DNA of 64,000 bases from contig JAKLFC010000007.1 in the NCBI GenBank assembly GCA_022711405.1, positions 1-64,000 on the forward strand, written 5' to 3'. Both the position numbers and the translations under genes were made by a program. The DNA is from Bacteroidota bacterium (GTDB taxonomy: Bacteria > Bacteroidota > Bacteroidia > Bacteroidales > JAGONC01). Under the pieces are notes generated by a model. It saw only the letters and a program-made list of their open reading frames with translations, did no database searches and was not told where the DNA came from. Below, piece by piece: positions 1-9,200 of the stretch (its first letter is position 1; every line of letters starts with the position of its first letter).

Positions 1-49
1 TTTTTTATTCTCTATACTCATGTCCCGATCTTGTCCCGTTTTTTCTGCT

Positions 50-87
50 AAAAAATCCCGGAAGCTTGGTAATTCAGCGCCTCCGGG
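50..87 (-). terminator. Rho-independent terminator after tRNA-Ser
   Basis: On the minus strand a 9-bp stem (positions 87-79 with 65-57, one G-T pair) is followed directly by an A and six T residues (55-50). It lies about 10 bases past the 3' end of tRNA-Ser, which is where a terminator for that gene belongs. Confidence 0.75.
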
Positions 88-95
88 GTATCTCG

Positions 96-184
96 CGGAG
101 AAAGAGGGATTCGAACCCCCGGTCCCGCCTGAGCAGGACAACTGATTTCGAGTCAGTCCCGTTCGACCACTCCGGCATTTCTCC
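96..184 (-). tRNA. tRNA-Ser(CGA)
   Basis: The minus strand folds into a class II tRNA of 89 bases. The acceptor stem GGAGAAA pairs with TTTCTCC, with G as discriminator. The anticodon stem ACTGA/TCAGT closes the loop CTCGAAA, giving anticodon CGA. A long variable arm and a TTCGAAT T-loop are present, as expected for serine tRNA. CCA is not encoded. A -7 box lies five bases upstream and a terminator just downstream, so it looks like a single-gene unit. Confidence 0.95.
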
Positions 185-188
185 GCTG

Positions 189-196
189 CAAAGATA
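189..196 (-). promoter_or_regulatory. -7 box (TATCTTTG) for tRNA-Ser
   Basis: TATCTTTG on the minus strand matches the Bacteroidota -7 consensus TAnnTTTG and ends five bases before the tRNA 5' end. No clear TTG -33 box is visible; the hairpin element at 203-228 occupies the space immediately upstream. Confidence 0.6.
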
Positions 197-202
197 ACGT
201 TT

Positions 203-228
203 ACAGACATTGCACCGCTACGCGGTGC
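203..228 (-). repeat. Hairpin element, diverged copy, upstream of tRNA-Ser
   Basis: Read on the minus strand, a perfect 7-bp stem GCACCGC/GCGGTGC with loop GTA (or TAC) is followed by AATGTCTGTAA. It resembles the elements at 54696-54722 and 61942-61968, which have ACCCC/GGGGT around the same three-base loop and then GCAAGTATTGTAG or ACAAGTATTGTAG. As in those copies it lies upstream of a gene in the same orientation. The relationship is inferred from shape and partial identity. Confidence 0.5.
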
Positions 229-333
229 TTAAGGAATGAGAAATTTTTATACAACCGGAAGTGTGACGTACCTGTTTTGTTAAAAAATGTTATCGCGTCC
301 TTACTTTATCCTGACCGTTTGCCGGCATCTTCT

Positions 334-341
334 TACCTTTG
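334..341 (+). promoter_or_regulatory. -7 box (TACCTTTG) for the M23 peptidase gene
   Basis: TACCTTTG matches the TAnnTTTG consensus and lies 30 bases before the GTG start at 372. A TTTG at 318-321 is too close (12 bases) to be a normal -33 element. Confidence 0.5.
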
Positions 342-371
342 CACCATCACTCCTGACAAGAATCTTACACA

Positions 372-1373
372 GTGGACGATCATCTGATAATCTTCGTTAT
401 AGGAATCATCCTTCTTCTTTCACTGCATACAACCTACGCCCAGGAAAACCTCATACCGCTGGATACCATCGAACTTCAGGGAAAACAGGTCATCATCTAT
501 CAGAACAATATCTGGCAGGAACTGCCAGCAGAAAATCCTCTGCTGGCTGATGCGCGCTCTGCTGATACGCTCGATATCTTTACACGCAACTGGGAACGAT
601 CTTCCATCTATGCCTATTCCTCAAACGGACTGGGACATACCATCCCGGAAGCAATCCTGCTGGTGCTCGCCGACGACGACCGGAAATTTGAACTGCCTTA
701 CTATGGCAGGATCCTCTCCGGTTACGGCTGGCGGGGAAGCAGATCACACGACGGACTCGACCTTGACCTTGAAAAGGGACAACCGATAAAAGCTGCGTTC
801 GACGGAAAAGTTCGATACGCACAATATCACCACAATGGCTATGGCAAACTGGTCATCATACGGCATTTTAACGGACTGGAAACCTATTACGCTCACCTCT
901 CCACAATATTTGTACAGCCGGATCAGATGGTGAAAGCCGGACAGATCATCGGGGCCGGTGGCTCTACGGGATCTACCTATCACGGACCACACCTGCACTT
1001 CGAAACGCGCTGGTACGACCTTCCCTTTGACCCGCTTTCCATCATCGACTATGAAAATGAATGCCTGGTGGCCGATACTGTGGTGCTGACACCCGAAGAC
1101 TTCAAACCCTCACAACCTGCCAAGGCGGCCAGAAACCTTCAACCCCTGGCACAGCAAAATCCATATTCTTCAGCACCTTTGCCAGTTGACACGGCTACAG
1201 TTAGCAGGGAGTCACAGGAGGAGGCTGCGCCTGAAACTTACACCATCAGGAAAGGGGATTCTCTCTATAAAATTGCCAGGAACTGCAACACAACCGTCAA
1301 AAAATTATGTGAGATCAATGATATTGATCCAAATTCTGTGTTGAAAATCGGAAAAAAAATAAAACTAAACTGA
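372..1373 (+). CDS. Secreted M23 metallopeptidase with C-terminal LysM domain
   Basis: Predicted peptidoglycan endopeptidase of 333 residues, or a regulator of one. Residues 1-24 are a signal peptide ending in TYAQ. The M23 (LytM/peptidase_M23) domain spans about 110-215 and keeps both zinc motifs: SHDGLDLD near residue 125 and GPHLHFE near 203. A LysM domain (about 290-333, starting YTIRKGDSLYKIA) should bind glycan. A Pro/Gln/Ala-rich linker separates them. The start is GTG; the frame is closed by TGA 18 bases upstream, no ATG precedes the hydrophobic core, and the -7 box at 334-341 fits. The gene is monocistronic and faces the convergent pyrI with 14 bases between. The exact bond cleaved cannot be read from the sequence. 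Confidence 0.9.
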   Translation: MDDHLIIFVIGIILLLSLHTTYAQENLIPLDTIELQGKQVIIYQNNIWQELPAENPLLADARSADTLDIFTRNWERSSIYAYSSNGLGHTIPEAILLVLADDDRKFELPYYGRILSGYGWRGSRSHDGLDLDLEKGQPIKAAFDGKVRYAQYHHNGYGKLVIIRHFNGLETYYAHLSTIFVQPDQMVKAGQIIGAGGSTGSTYHGPHLHFETRWYDLPFDPLSIIDYENECLVADTVVLTPEDFKPSQPAKAARNLQPLAQQNPYSSAPLPVDTATVSRESQEEAAPETYTIRKGDSLYKIARNCNTTVKKLCEINDIDPNSVLKIGKKIKLN

Positions 1374-1387
1374 CGGATGGTTGTTCT

Positions 1388-1855
1388 CTATAAAAATACC
1401 ATGTCGTCCCTCTCCATGATCTTTTCACAATAACGGCACTGTACCTTCAGTTCTGCTTTATCGACCACCCTGAAACGGGTGACCATCTGCTCATGGTTGG
1501 TAATGCAAAGGGGATTGAAACACTTGACCATGTTGACAAGCTCATCGGGGATCTCCACTTTTTTCTTTAACACCACCTGGTAATTCCTGATCTCGATCAG
1601 TGTGGCCGTTGGTGCAAACAAGGCGATCCTGTTGATCTCTTCCGCCCTGAAGAATTTGTCGCTGACTTTAATGATGGCTTTCTTCCCATATTTCTGGCTG
1701 TCGAGGTTGGTGCCAAAAAGGATCTGGTTCCTGAAGCCTTCCAGATGCAAAAGATGCAGTACCTGGAAAAGACTCAATGCAGGTATATGGTCAATGACGG
1801 TTCCGTTCTCAATGGCAGATACCTGCAATTCCTTTCGCTGTCCCTTGTTTTCCAT
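1388..1855 (-). CDS. pyrI: Aspartate carbamoyltransferase regulatory subunit
   Basis: Regulatory chain of aspartate transcarbamoylase, 155 residues, the normal length. In characterised holoenzymes it binds CTP/ATP through its N-terminal allosteric domain and docks on the catalytic trimer through a C-terminal zinc domain. That zinc site is visible as CFNPLC (Cx4C) followed by CRYC (CxxC) near the C-terminus. The N-terminal segment VIDHIPA is the usual start of the nucleotide-binding domain. Its ATG overlaps the pyrB stop codon by one base (TAATG), so the two are probably translationally coupled. It is the last gene of the operon GTPase-pyrB-pyrI. Presence of PyrI implies allosteric feedback control of pyrimidine synthesis. 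Confidence 0.96.
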   Translation of the reverse strand: MENKGQRKELQVSAIENGTVIDHIPALSLFQVLHLLHLEGFRNQILFGTNLDSQKYGKKAIIKVSDKFFRAEEINRIALFAPTATLIEIRNYQVVLKKKVEIPDELVNMVKCFNPLCITNHEQMVTRFRVVDKAELKVQCRYCEKIMERDDMVFL

Positions 1856-2772
1856 TATTTCACCCCCAGTATTGAAGTTAAAATGGCTTGCCGGACATAG
1901 ACACCATTGAGCGCCTGCTGGAAATAATAGGCCTTTTCAGTTTCATCCACATCCTGGCTGATCTCGTTCACCCGCGGCAAAGGGTGCATGATCTTCAGAT
2001 TGGCTCTCGTACTGCCAAGCATGTCACTCTTTAGCACATACGCATTTTTGACCTTTTCATATTCAATAGGATCCGCAAAGCGCTCCTGCTGAACCCGAGT
2101 CATATAGATAACATCAGCAAAGGAAAGCACCTGATCCAGCTCTTCATATTCTTTGTATGTCAGGTGATTGGATTGTATAAGCCACTTGATGGATTCAGGG
2201 AGCTGAAGGGCAGGAGGGGAGACCAGGTGAAACGTCGCCCTGTGATTGCACAGTGCGATGACCAGCGAATGAACCGTTCGACCATACTTCAGATCACCCA
2301 CGAAAGCAATGTTGATCTCTTCGAGCCGTCCCTGTGTCTTACGGATGGAGTACAAATCCAGCAGGCACTGCGTGGGATGCTGGTTGGCCCCATCGCCGGC
2401 ATTGACGATCGGAACGGGCGATACTTCACTGGCATAACGTGCGCTTCCTTCTTTGGGGTGACGCATGACGATGATATCAGAGTAGTTACTGACCGTAAGG
2501 ATCGTGTCTTTCAGCGTTTCTCCCTTTGAAACGCTGGATGAGGAGGATTCGGAAAAACCGATCACCCTGGCCCCGAGTCGCGATGCAGCACTGTCAAAGC
2601 TGAGACGCGTGCGCGTGGAAGGTTCAAAGAACAGGGTGGCTACAATATATCCTTTCAGCAGATCCTGGTTTGGATTTTTCTCGAAATCCTCCGCCATATC
2701 CAGAATGGATATCTGTTCCTCCCTGTTAAAATCACTGATGGATACAAGACTCCTGTTCTTGAGAGGATTCAT
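1855..2772 (-). CDS. pyrB: Aspartate carbamoyltransferase catalytic subunit
   Basis: Condenses carbamoyl phosphate with aspartate, the first committed step of pyrimidine synthesis, in the cytoplasm. At 305 residues it is full length. The carbamoyl-phosphate loop FEPSTRTRLSF is intact near residue 50, the HPTQ motif of the active site is present (GANQHPTQCLLD), and the aspartate-binding region reads MHPLPRVNEI. It lies 18 bases downstream of the GTPase gene and overlaps pyrI by one base. The three genes therefore form an operon driven from the promoter at 4167-4196. Confidence 0.97.
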   Translation of the reverse strand: MNPLKNRSLVSISDFNREEQISILDMAEDFEKNPNQDLLKGYIVATLFFEPSTRTRLSFDSAASRLGARVIGFSESSSSSVSKGETLKDTILTVSNYSDIIVMRHPKEGSARYASEVSPVPIVNAGDGANQHPTQCLLDLYSIRKTQGRLEEINIAFVGDLKYGRTVHSLVIALCNHRATFHLVSPPALQLPESIKWLIQSNHLTYKEYEELDQVLSFADVIYMTRVQQERFADPIEYEKVKNAYVLKSDMLGSTRANLKIMHPLPRVNEISQDVDETEKAYYFQQALNGVYVRQAILTSILGVK

Positions 2773-2790
2773 AAATGGTATATTGCTCTA

Positions 2791-4125
2791 TTAAGGTAGA
2801 TGGGTCTTCACAAAATGATCAATGATCTGTGAAAGATTCGGGTCGCCAATCTCCTGAAGGTCATAATAGACCCTCGTGCTGGGTTTGTCAATTTTTACGA
2901 TACGCCGGAGATCAATGGGAGTGGCCACGATCACACCCTCGCACTCCGTCCGGGCAATGGTGGCTTCCAGGTCCTTGACCTGCTGATCGCCATATCCCAT
3001 GGCCGGCAGCAGCTGACCAATGTTGGGGTAGATACGGAATGTTTCCGACAGTTTTCCAACCGTATACGGTCTGGGATCTACACAGGCTGCCGCCCCGTAT
3101 TTCCTGGCAGCAACAATACCGGCGCCTATCTTCATTTCTCCGTGGGTGAGCGTGGGTCCGTCCTCGATGACCAGCACCTTCCTGCCCCTGATCACGGAAG
3201 GATCGTCAACACGGATGGGTGAAGCGGCATCCACCACTGTAGCCTTCGGATTTACCCGTGCAATGTTTTCCCTGACGGTCTGGATACCCTCCGGGCTGGC
3301 ACTGTCGATCTTGTTGATCACCACTACATCTGCCGTGCGAAGGTTCACCTCCCCGGGGAAATAACTGACCTCGGTACCCGGCCGGTGAGGATCAGTGACG
3401 GTAATGGACAGATCCGGCTTATAAAATGAAAAATCATTGTTCCCGCCATCCCAAACCACCACATCACAGCCATCGGGGTCATTTTCAGCCGCCCGGAGGA
3501 TGGCTTCATAATCCACACCTGCATAAATCACATTCCCCCTCACCACATGGGGTTCGTATTCTTCCATCTCCTCGATGGTACATTCATGAAAGGCCAGGTC
3601 TTCCAGGGTGGCAAAACGCTGTACCTTCTGTCTGACAAGATCCCCGTAAGGCATGGGATGACGGATGGCAACCACCTTCAATCCCTTTGCCATCAGCAGC
3701 TCGATCACCTTTCGCGATGTCTGGCTCTTCCCGCAACCTGTACGCGTAGCACAAACAGAGATCAGCGGTTTTACACTCTTCACCATCGTATCCCTTGGGC
3801 CGAGCAAAATAAAATTTGCACCTGCCGAATGAACAATGGCACTGAGATTCATGACCTTCGTGTAGGAAACATCACTGTAAGAGAAAACACAATCATCAAC
3901 CTGGTGCTCCCTGATCAGGCCAGTCAGGTCACTCTCGGCATAGATCGGGATCCCTTTTGGATAAAGCTTTCCTGCAAGTTCGGCAGGATACTTCCTGCCT
4001 GCGATGTCGGGTATCTGAGCGGCTGTGAATGCAACCACCTCATACAGATCGTTATCCCTGTAATAGGTGTTGAAATTATGGAAATCCCTTCCTGCAGCTC
4101 CAATGATGATGACTTTTTTTCTCAT
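2791..4125 (-). CDS. P-loop GTPase-like protein of the cyclic 2,3-diphosphoglycerate synthetase type (COG2403-like)
   Basis: 444 residues. It has an N-terminal Rossmann-like half (KVIIIGAAGRDFHNF) and a central P-loop, ATRTGCGKSQT. A WDGGNNDF segment could serve as Walker B, and VINKIDSA is the NKxD guanine-specificity motif. This architecture is that of COG2403 'predicted GTPase' proteins related to cyclic 2,3-diphosphoglycerate synthetase; the in vivo reaction is not established. The frame is open for 33 more codons upstream, but the promoter -7 box lies at 4174-4167. An ATG at 4224 would therefore be upstream of transcription, so I start at 4125. It is the first gene of the pyrBI operon, which suggests a link to carbamoyl-phosphate or pyrimidine metabolism. 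Confidence 0.75.
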   Translation of the reverse strand: MRKKVIIIGAAGRDFHNFNTYYRDNDLYEVVAFTAAQIPDIAGRKYPAELAGKLYPKGIPIYAESDLTGLIREHQVDDCVFSYSDVSYTKVMNLSAIVHSAGANFILLGPRDTMVKSVKPLISVCATRTGCGKSQTSRKVIELLMAKGLKVVAIRHPMPYGDLVRQKVQRFATLEDLAFHECTIEEMEEYEPHVVRGNVIYAGVDYEAILRAAENDPDGCDVVVWDGGNNDFSFYKPDLSITVTDPHRPGTEVSYFPGEVNLRTADVVVINKIDSASPEGIQTVRENIARVNPKATVVDAASPIRVDDPSVIRGRKVLVIEDGPTLTHGEMKIGAGIVAARKYGAAACVDPRPYTVGKLSETFRIYPNIGQLLPAMGYGDQQVKDLEATIARTECEGVIVATPIDLRRIVKIDKPSTRVYYDLQEIGDPNLSQIIDHFVKTHLP

Positions 4126-4166
4126 AAACAAAAGATTGGTTATACGAATAACAAAAACACTTTTTG

Positions 4167-4196
4167 CAAAGGTAAATTTTTCGGCATGTCCGACAA
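4167..4196 (-). promoter_or_regulatory. Promoter of the GTPase-pyrB-pyrI operon
   Basis: On the minus strand TTG (4196-4194), a 19-base spacer and TACCTTTG (4174-4167) match the Bacteroidota -33/-7 pattern. The -7 box lies 41 bases before the ATG at 4125 and decides that start over the one at 4224. Confidence 0.7.
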
Positions 4197-4208
4197 TGAA
4201 AAAAGCGC

Positions 4209-4216
4209 TAATTTTG
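4209..4216 (+). promoter_or_regulatory. -7 box (TAATTTTG) for argS
   Basis: TAATTTTG fits TAnnTTTG and lies 28 bases before the argS ATG. No clear TTG is seen at the -33 distance. It is divergent from the pyrB operon promoter, about 20 bases away. Confidence 0.5.
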
Positions 4217-4244
4217 TCAACCACGCGGATCGAATTATCACCTT

Positions 4245-6032
4245 ATGCTTGATCAAATCCTTGCCCAACAAACCATCGCAGCTGTCAAAGAAATCTTTGA
4301 CACAGATATCGGACAAGAGCTGAACCTGATCCAAAAAACCCGTAAGGAGTTTGATGGTGACCTGACCATAGTGGTCTTTCCGCTGACTAAAATTCTGCGT
4401 AAATCACCGCAGCTCATCGGAGAAGAACTTGGAAAATACCTCCAGACCCATTCCGGAATGGTACAGGCATACCGGGTCGTCTCCGGTTACGTCAATATTA
4501 CCATCAAGCCTTCCTTCTGGAAAGATGTTTTCATCCGGAATTACGGCGATCCATCCTTTGGCATCCTTAAGCCAGCCGCTGAAGATCCGGTGGTCATCGA
4601 ATATTCATCGCCAAACACCAATAAGCCTCTTCATCTGGGGCATATCAGGAATAATCTCATCGGCTACTCCCTGGCCCGTATATTGGGAGCCTGCGGAGAG
4701 AACGTCGTAAAGGTCAACCTGGTCAACGACAGAGGAATACACATCTGTAAATCCATGCTCGCCTGGCAGCGATGGAGCAGGGGAGAAACCCCGGAATCCG
4801 CCGGCATGAAGGGTGACCACCTGATTGGCAAGTACTACGTCCTTTTTGAAAATGCTTACAGGGAACAGGTAAAAGAGCTGGTAGGTGCAGGGATGACAGA
4901 AGAGGAAGCCCTCAGGCAGGCACCTCTGATGGGCGATGCACAGCGCATGCTGAAAAAATGGGAAGAAAGGGATAAGGAAACGCTTGCCCTCTGGCACCGG
5001 ATGAACCAATGGGCATACAATGGCTTTGATGAAACCTACCGGCAGATGGGAGTCGACTTCGACAGAATCTACTATGAATCCGATACCTATCTTCTTGGGA
5101 AAGAACTGGTTGAAGAGGGATTAAGGCAGGGTCTCCTCCAAAGAAAAGAGGACGGATCGGTGTGGGCCGACCTGACCGCCGAGGGGCTGGACTGGAAGCT
5201 TCTGATCCGCTCCGACGGAACTTCTGTTTACATGACCCAGGACCTGGGGACAGCACAAATGAGATACGATGAATTTCACCCAAAAAAACTCATCTATGTC
5301 GTTGGGAATGAACAGATCTATCATTTCGATGTCCTGAAACTCATTTTGAAAAAGCTCGGCAAGAGATGGTCCGACAGCATCTATCATCTTTCGTACGGGA
5401 TGGTGGAACTCCCCGAAGGAAAGATGAAATCCCGCGAAGGCAAGGTCGTCGATGCCGATGACCTGATGCAGGAAATGTTCGTCACGGCTGGGAAAATGAC
5501 GCGTGAACTGGGCAAACTGGAGGATTTCAGCGATGAAGAAGCGTCAGGATTATTCCGGCAGGTGGGACTGGCGGCGTTGAAATATTTCATCCTGAAAGTA
5601 GATCCCATGAAGACCATGGTCTTCAATCCAGAAGAATCCATCGACTTCAACGGTAATACCGGACCTTTTATACAATACACGTATGCCCGTATTCAATCAG
5701 TGCTTCGCAAAGCAGCTGTGCCTGAAATGTCGGGTAACGATTTCTTTTCAATTGATTATCAGCCTATTCCAAAAGAAATATCCCTGATTAAGATCCTGGC
5801 AGTGTTTCCTTCCACTGTCAGAGAAGCTGGTGAGATGTACAGTCCTGCTGTTATTGCAGCCTATGTTTACGATCTGGCCAGGGAATATAACCAGTTCTAC
5901 CACGATCATTCCATCCTGAAAGCAACCGAACCTGCCCAGGTTCATTTCCGCATCGAATTATCCCGCTTTGTAGGCAATGTGATCAAAACAGCCATGGGAT
6001 TGCTCGGAATTGAAGTACCCGAAAAGATGTAA
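4245..6032 (+). CDS. argS: Arginyl-tRNA synthetase
   Basis: Class I aminoacyl-tRNA synthetase that charges tRNA-Arg with arginine in the cytoplasm. 595 residues, full length. The N-terminal additional domain typical of ArgRS is followed by the HIGH motif in the form HLGH (SSPNTNKPLHLGHIRNN, near residue 125). The second signature is MKSREGKVVDADDL, the usual ArgRS replacement for KMSK. The C-terminal DALR-type anticodon-binding domain begins near residue 475 (FIQYTYARIQSVLR) and ends VIKTAMGLLGIEVP. Only one argS is present in the window; the neighbouring tRNA-Arg(UCU) at 22.1 kb would be a substrate. Confidence 0.97.
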   Translation: MLDQILAQQTIAAVKEIFDTDIGQELNLIQKTRKEFDGDLTIVVFPLTKILRKSPQLIGEELGKYLQTHSGMVQAYRVVSGYVNITIKPSFWKDVFIRNYGDPSFGILKPAAEDPVVIEYSSPNTNKPLHLGHIRNNLIGYSLARILGACGENVVKVNLVNDRGIHICKSMLAWQRWSRGETPESAGMKGDHLIGKYYVLFENAYREQVKELVGAGMTEEEALRQAPLMGDAQRMLKKWEERDKETLALWHRMNQWAYNGFDETYRQMGVDFDRIYYESDTYLLGKELVEEGLRQGLLQRKEDGSVWADLTAEGLDWKLLIRSDGTSVYMTQDLGTAQMRYDEFHPKKLIYVVGNEQIYHFDVLKLILKKLGKRWSDSIYHLSYGMVELPEGKMKSREGKVVDADDLMQEMFVTAGKMTRELGKLEDFSDEEASGLFRQVGLAALKYFILKVDPMKTMVFNPEESIDFNGNTGPFIQYTYARIQSVLRKAAVPEMSGNDFFSIDYQPIPKEISLIKILAVFPSTVREAGEMYSPAVIAAYVYDLAREYNQFYHDHSILKATEPAQVHFRIELSRFVGNVIKTAMGLLGIEVPEKM

Positions 6033-6074
6033 AATAATTGACATGTGCGGGTAAGAGAAAATACCCTTGATTAA

Positions 6075-6219
6075 CCAACATACGAACATACGAAGGCGAA
6101 GTAGAATTGAAAGTCGAAGTTGATTGGTGATTAGAAGGAAAAAATCCGAATTCTCCAATCTATTCTAAAATCGATTTCAACTTAAACCTCTACTTCGCCT
6201 TCGTATGTTCGTATGTTGG
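6075..6219. repeat. Long inverted repeat between convergent genes
   Basis: Two perfectly complementary 31-base arms lie at 6075-6105 and 6189-6219, beginning CCAACATACGAACATACGAA. Each arm contains the octamer ACATACGA twice in tandem. The 83-base interior is A/T-rich and only partly self-complementary. It sits between the stop codons of argS and the T9SS protein gene, so it could act as a bidirectional terminator or RNA-stabilising hairpin, or be a non-autonomous repeat. No ORF is inside. Confidence 0.85.
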
Positions 6220-6241
6220 ATATTTAATCCCCTTCTTTTAA

Positions 6242-9200
6242 CTACTGGATCGTGACCTTCTTGGAGTAAGTTCCATCATTTGATTCGACAATGATGAAAT
6301 AAATACCCGCTTCGAGGGAAGAAGTATTGATCTTCACGATCTCATTGGACTCCACATCCTGATCATTGTAGATCATCTGTCCCGTATAGCTCATCATCCG
6401 GATGGATTTAAGCTGAACGGTGGTCATGATGTTCACGTTATCATTGGCCGGGTTCGGATAGATCTTAACCAGTGCGTTATCAATCTCCTTCATGCCGACG
6501 GAGATAACGATGCTTGTTTCGCCACACACGGCCGCTGATTCGCAATCCGTTCCGTAGTTGGCTGTCACACAGTATTCGTACGTGTCATTGGCAAGGCCCA
6601 GATCGGCATAGGAAGTTTCCATGACAGGCGTCTCATTGATGACTTCGCCATTGCGCCATACATTGTATCCCACCAGGGAACGTCCTGCAGCGTTGAAGGT
6701 GGCATTCTGAGCCTGTGGTAAAGTGCCGACGACGGGCTGAGAGATCACAGGATTGCCGTAGTGTTCTACATGGACAGGTCTGACGGGGTTGCCCGGTTGT
6801 GCCATCCAGTCAACATAGAACTGGATATTCCAGTTCAATGAATACCCAAGTCCGCCCATGGTTGTCCAGTCGCCGGATATCCGGATCAGATCGCCTCCGG
6901 TCACAACGGGACCGTTGTCAAAGCCAGCGGGAAATTCGCCGACAGGCTGATTGATACAGGTGTATCCGACATACAGGGCTTCGGCGCCGTCAATCATCAG
7001 AGGATCGTTCAGCTCGACATAGTTCCAGTTCTCGATCGAAGGTGTGACCGACTGTTCGAGCAGTACTCCTTCGCTGTTCCAGATCTTCACGGCATAACCG
7101 GTCATTTCACCCCTCGGGAAAAATGCAATCTTGGTGATGTACATTCCTTCATAGTCAGAGAGGAATTCCGCACTGAAAAGGGCAGATACGTCAAAGGAAC
7201 CGCCATTGTTCAGTCCGATCGCATCGTAATTCAATCCATCGTCCAGGTGTAGCCATTGCGGAAGTTCTCCCGGTGGCAGCCAGGTCAGGTACACATCCGG
7301 TGTTCCGGGTTCGTTGCTGACCTCAAGCTGGTTGATCGGATCAATCGCCTCCACAGATGCGGATACTGCATTGGATGACAGCGATAAGCCTTCATCATAA
7401 ACCGCTTTCACGATATAGGAATAAGAGCCCTCCGTCAATTCAGCATCCGTATAGGATGTTTCAGTCACCGGATCGGGGTTGATCAGGACTTCATCGCGGT
7501 AAATATTGTATCCTTCCAAAACTGCTTTACCGGCAGGTGCTTCCCAGTTCAGAACGATGTCCTTACATTGGGTGGCGGCGGTAAGGTTAGAAGGTGGTAC
7601 AAGCGGTGAAGCTGCCACATTGAATCCGCAGGGAACATATTTCTGCGAATTTTCCGGGTCATTGCTCAGCACATATAATTTACCGGCATAATTTCCCTGT
7701 GGTAGCTGGGAAGCGTCAAAGGAAATGGTCACGTTGGTGGATGCGCCCGGGACAATGGTACCGGAAGCTGGCTCGGCATATAGCCATTGCGCAATAGGTT
7801 CGCCCGTAAGATGGCCGGCAATGTTCCAGTTTGGATAGAATGGCGGATCGCCGACAGCACCGAGGTGACCCCAGCCCACTCCGGTTGACAGATAATCACC
7901 GTTGGGATTCTGCGGTCCGTCATCACAGCCGGGCGTGCCTACCAGGTCAACCTGGGTGAAATTATAGGTGATCCAGATGTCTTCGCCGGTGATCAACACT
8001 GGGTTAGACAATACAATGGTGTTCCAGCTTGTGCCGACAGGAGTGAAATTCTGAGTACGGATCAGCGTACCAGGAGTAGTGGCAGATCCATGTCCGTAAA
8101 TTCTCACAGAGCAGTTTGTTGCTGAAGCATCGCTGATAAAAATCTCCACTGATGTCAGTTCCATACCGGCAAAAGGTGTTGTCGTACCCGCCGGAAAGCG
8201 GGCACCCACTTTGACATCTATGGGTGCTGAATTCCAGTAAATGGAAGAGTAGTTGGTTCCGTCGTCCCACCGTAGCACTCCATCCCTGGTTTCGGGGGAA
8301 GGACCACCTGGCTTCGCATTCGGATCAACCTGAGGTCCCTGGTTGTGCGAAAGTGTCTTGTAAGTAAAGACCTGTTCTGCTTTTAAATTAACACCATTGG
8401 CGCGAACAGCGTCCAGTTCATAGATCGGGAATATTTCCCAGTTTAGGTCGCCATAACCAACGTTCTCAATGTTCAAGGTGCGGGTTTCAATTTCACCGGA
8501 TGTTCCGGAAACATTGAAGAAAATGGGAGAGATCTCGATCGCAGGATCGGTGGGTGCAGCAGTCTGTATGTATTCTACGTCATCCACATAGTAGGTATCC
8601 TGCGTTCCATCGTTGGCACCCGCAAAAAAATCGATACCACCCAGCTGGTTTGTTCCGGGATCGCCGAAGGATTGCAACGACCACTGCCATGTGTGAAGCA
8701 GGGTGCCATCAATGTACATTTCTGCAACATCTTCGTCCAGATTGATGATATGAACCAGGTGTATCCACTGGTCGTGTTCAAACACAAATGGGTAAGGATC
8801 GCTCTGTCCGGCATAAAGTTCTCCGTCTCCGGTGGTTTTGAAATGAACCTGTATGGCCCATTCAATGCCCGGATCCTGGAAATGCTGGAAGTTGTAATAA
8901 CCGCTGAAGCCACTGGCTATATAAATGTAAAAGTTGACTTCATACCCACCGGAAACCTTATCCCCAAGTTTCCATATCAGGTCGGTCTGGCCAGTATGGG
9001 TCGCAGTTTCATCAATGAGGATGGATTTGGTACCGCTGTGGGCATAGGTAGTGACGACCATGGCATCCACCGGCGTACCTTCATCGCCTGGGGTCCACGT
9101 TCCCCACCAATCAGGATTCTCCACCCCGATATAGGATCCCGTGGGATAGGACTCAAAATCGTCCTCATAAAGCACTGTCTGAGAAAAAGCCATCACCGAA

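Noticed and set aside
1-21. Possible start of a minus-strand gene leaving the left edge (ATG followed by six codons).
   Set aside because: Only seven codons are visible and the sequence before it is a terminator region, with no promoter match; too little to call.
2791-4224. Longer start (477 residues) for the COG2403-like gene.
   Set aside because: The extension crosses the operon promoter (-7 at 4174-4167) and lacks family similarity; the ATG at 4125 begins exactly at the conserved strand.
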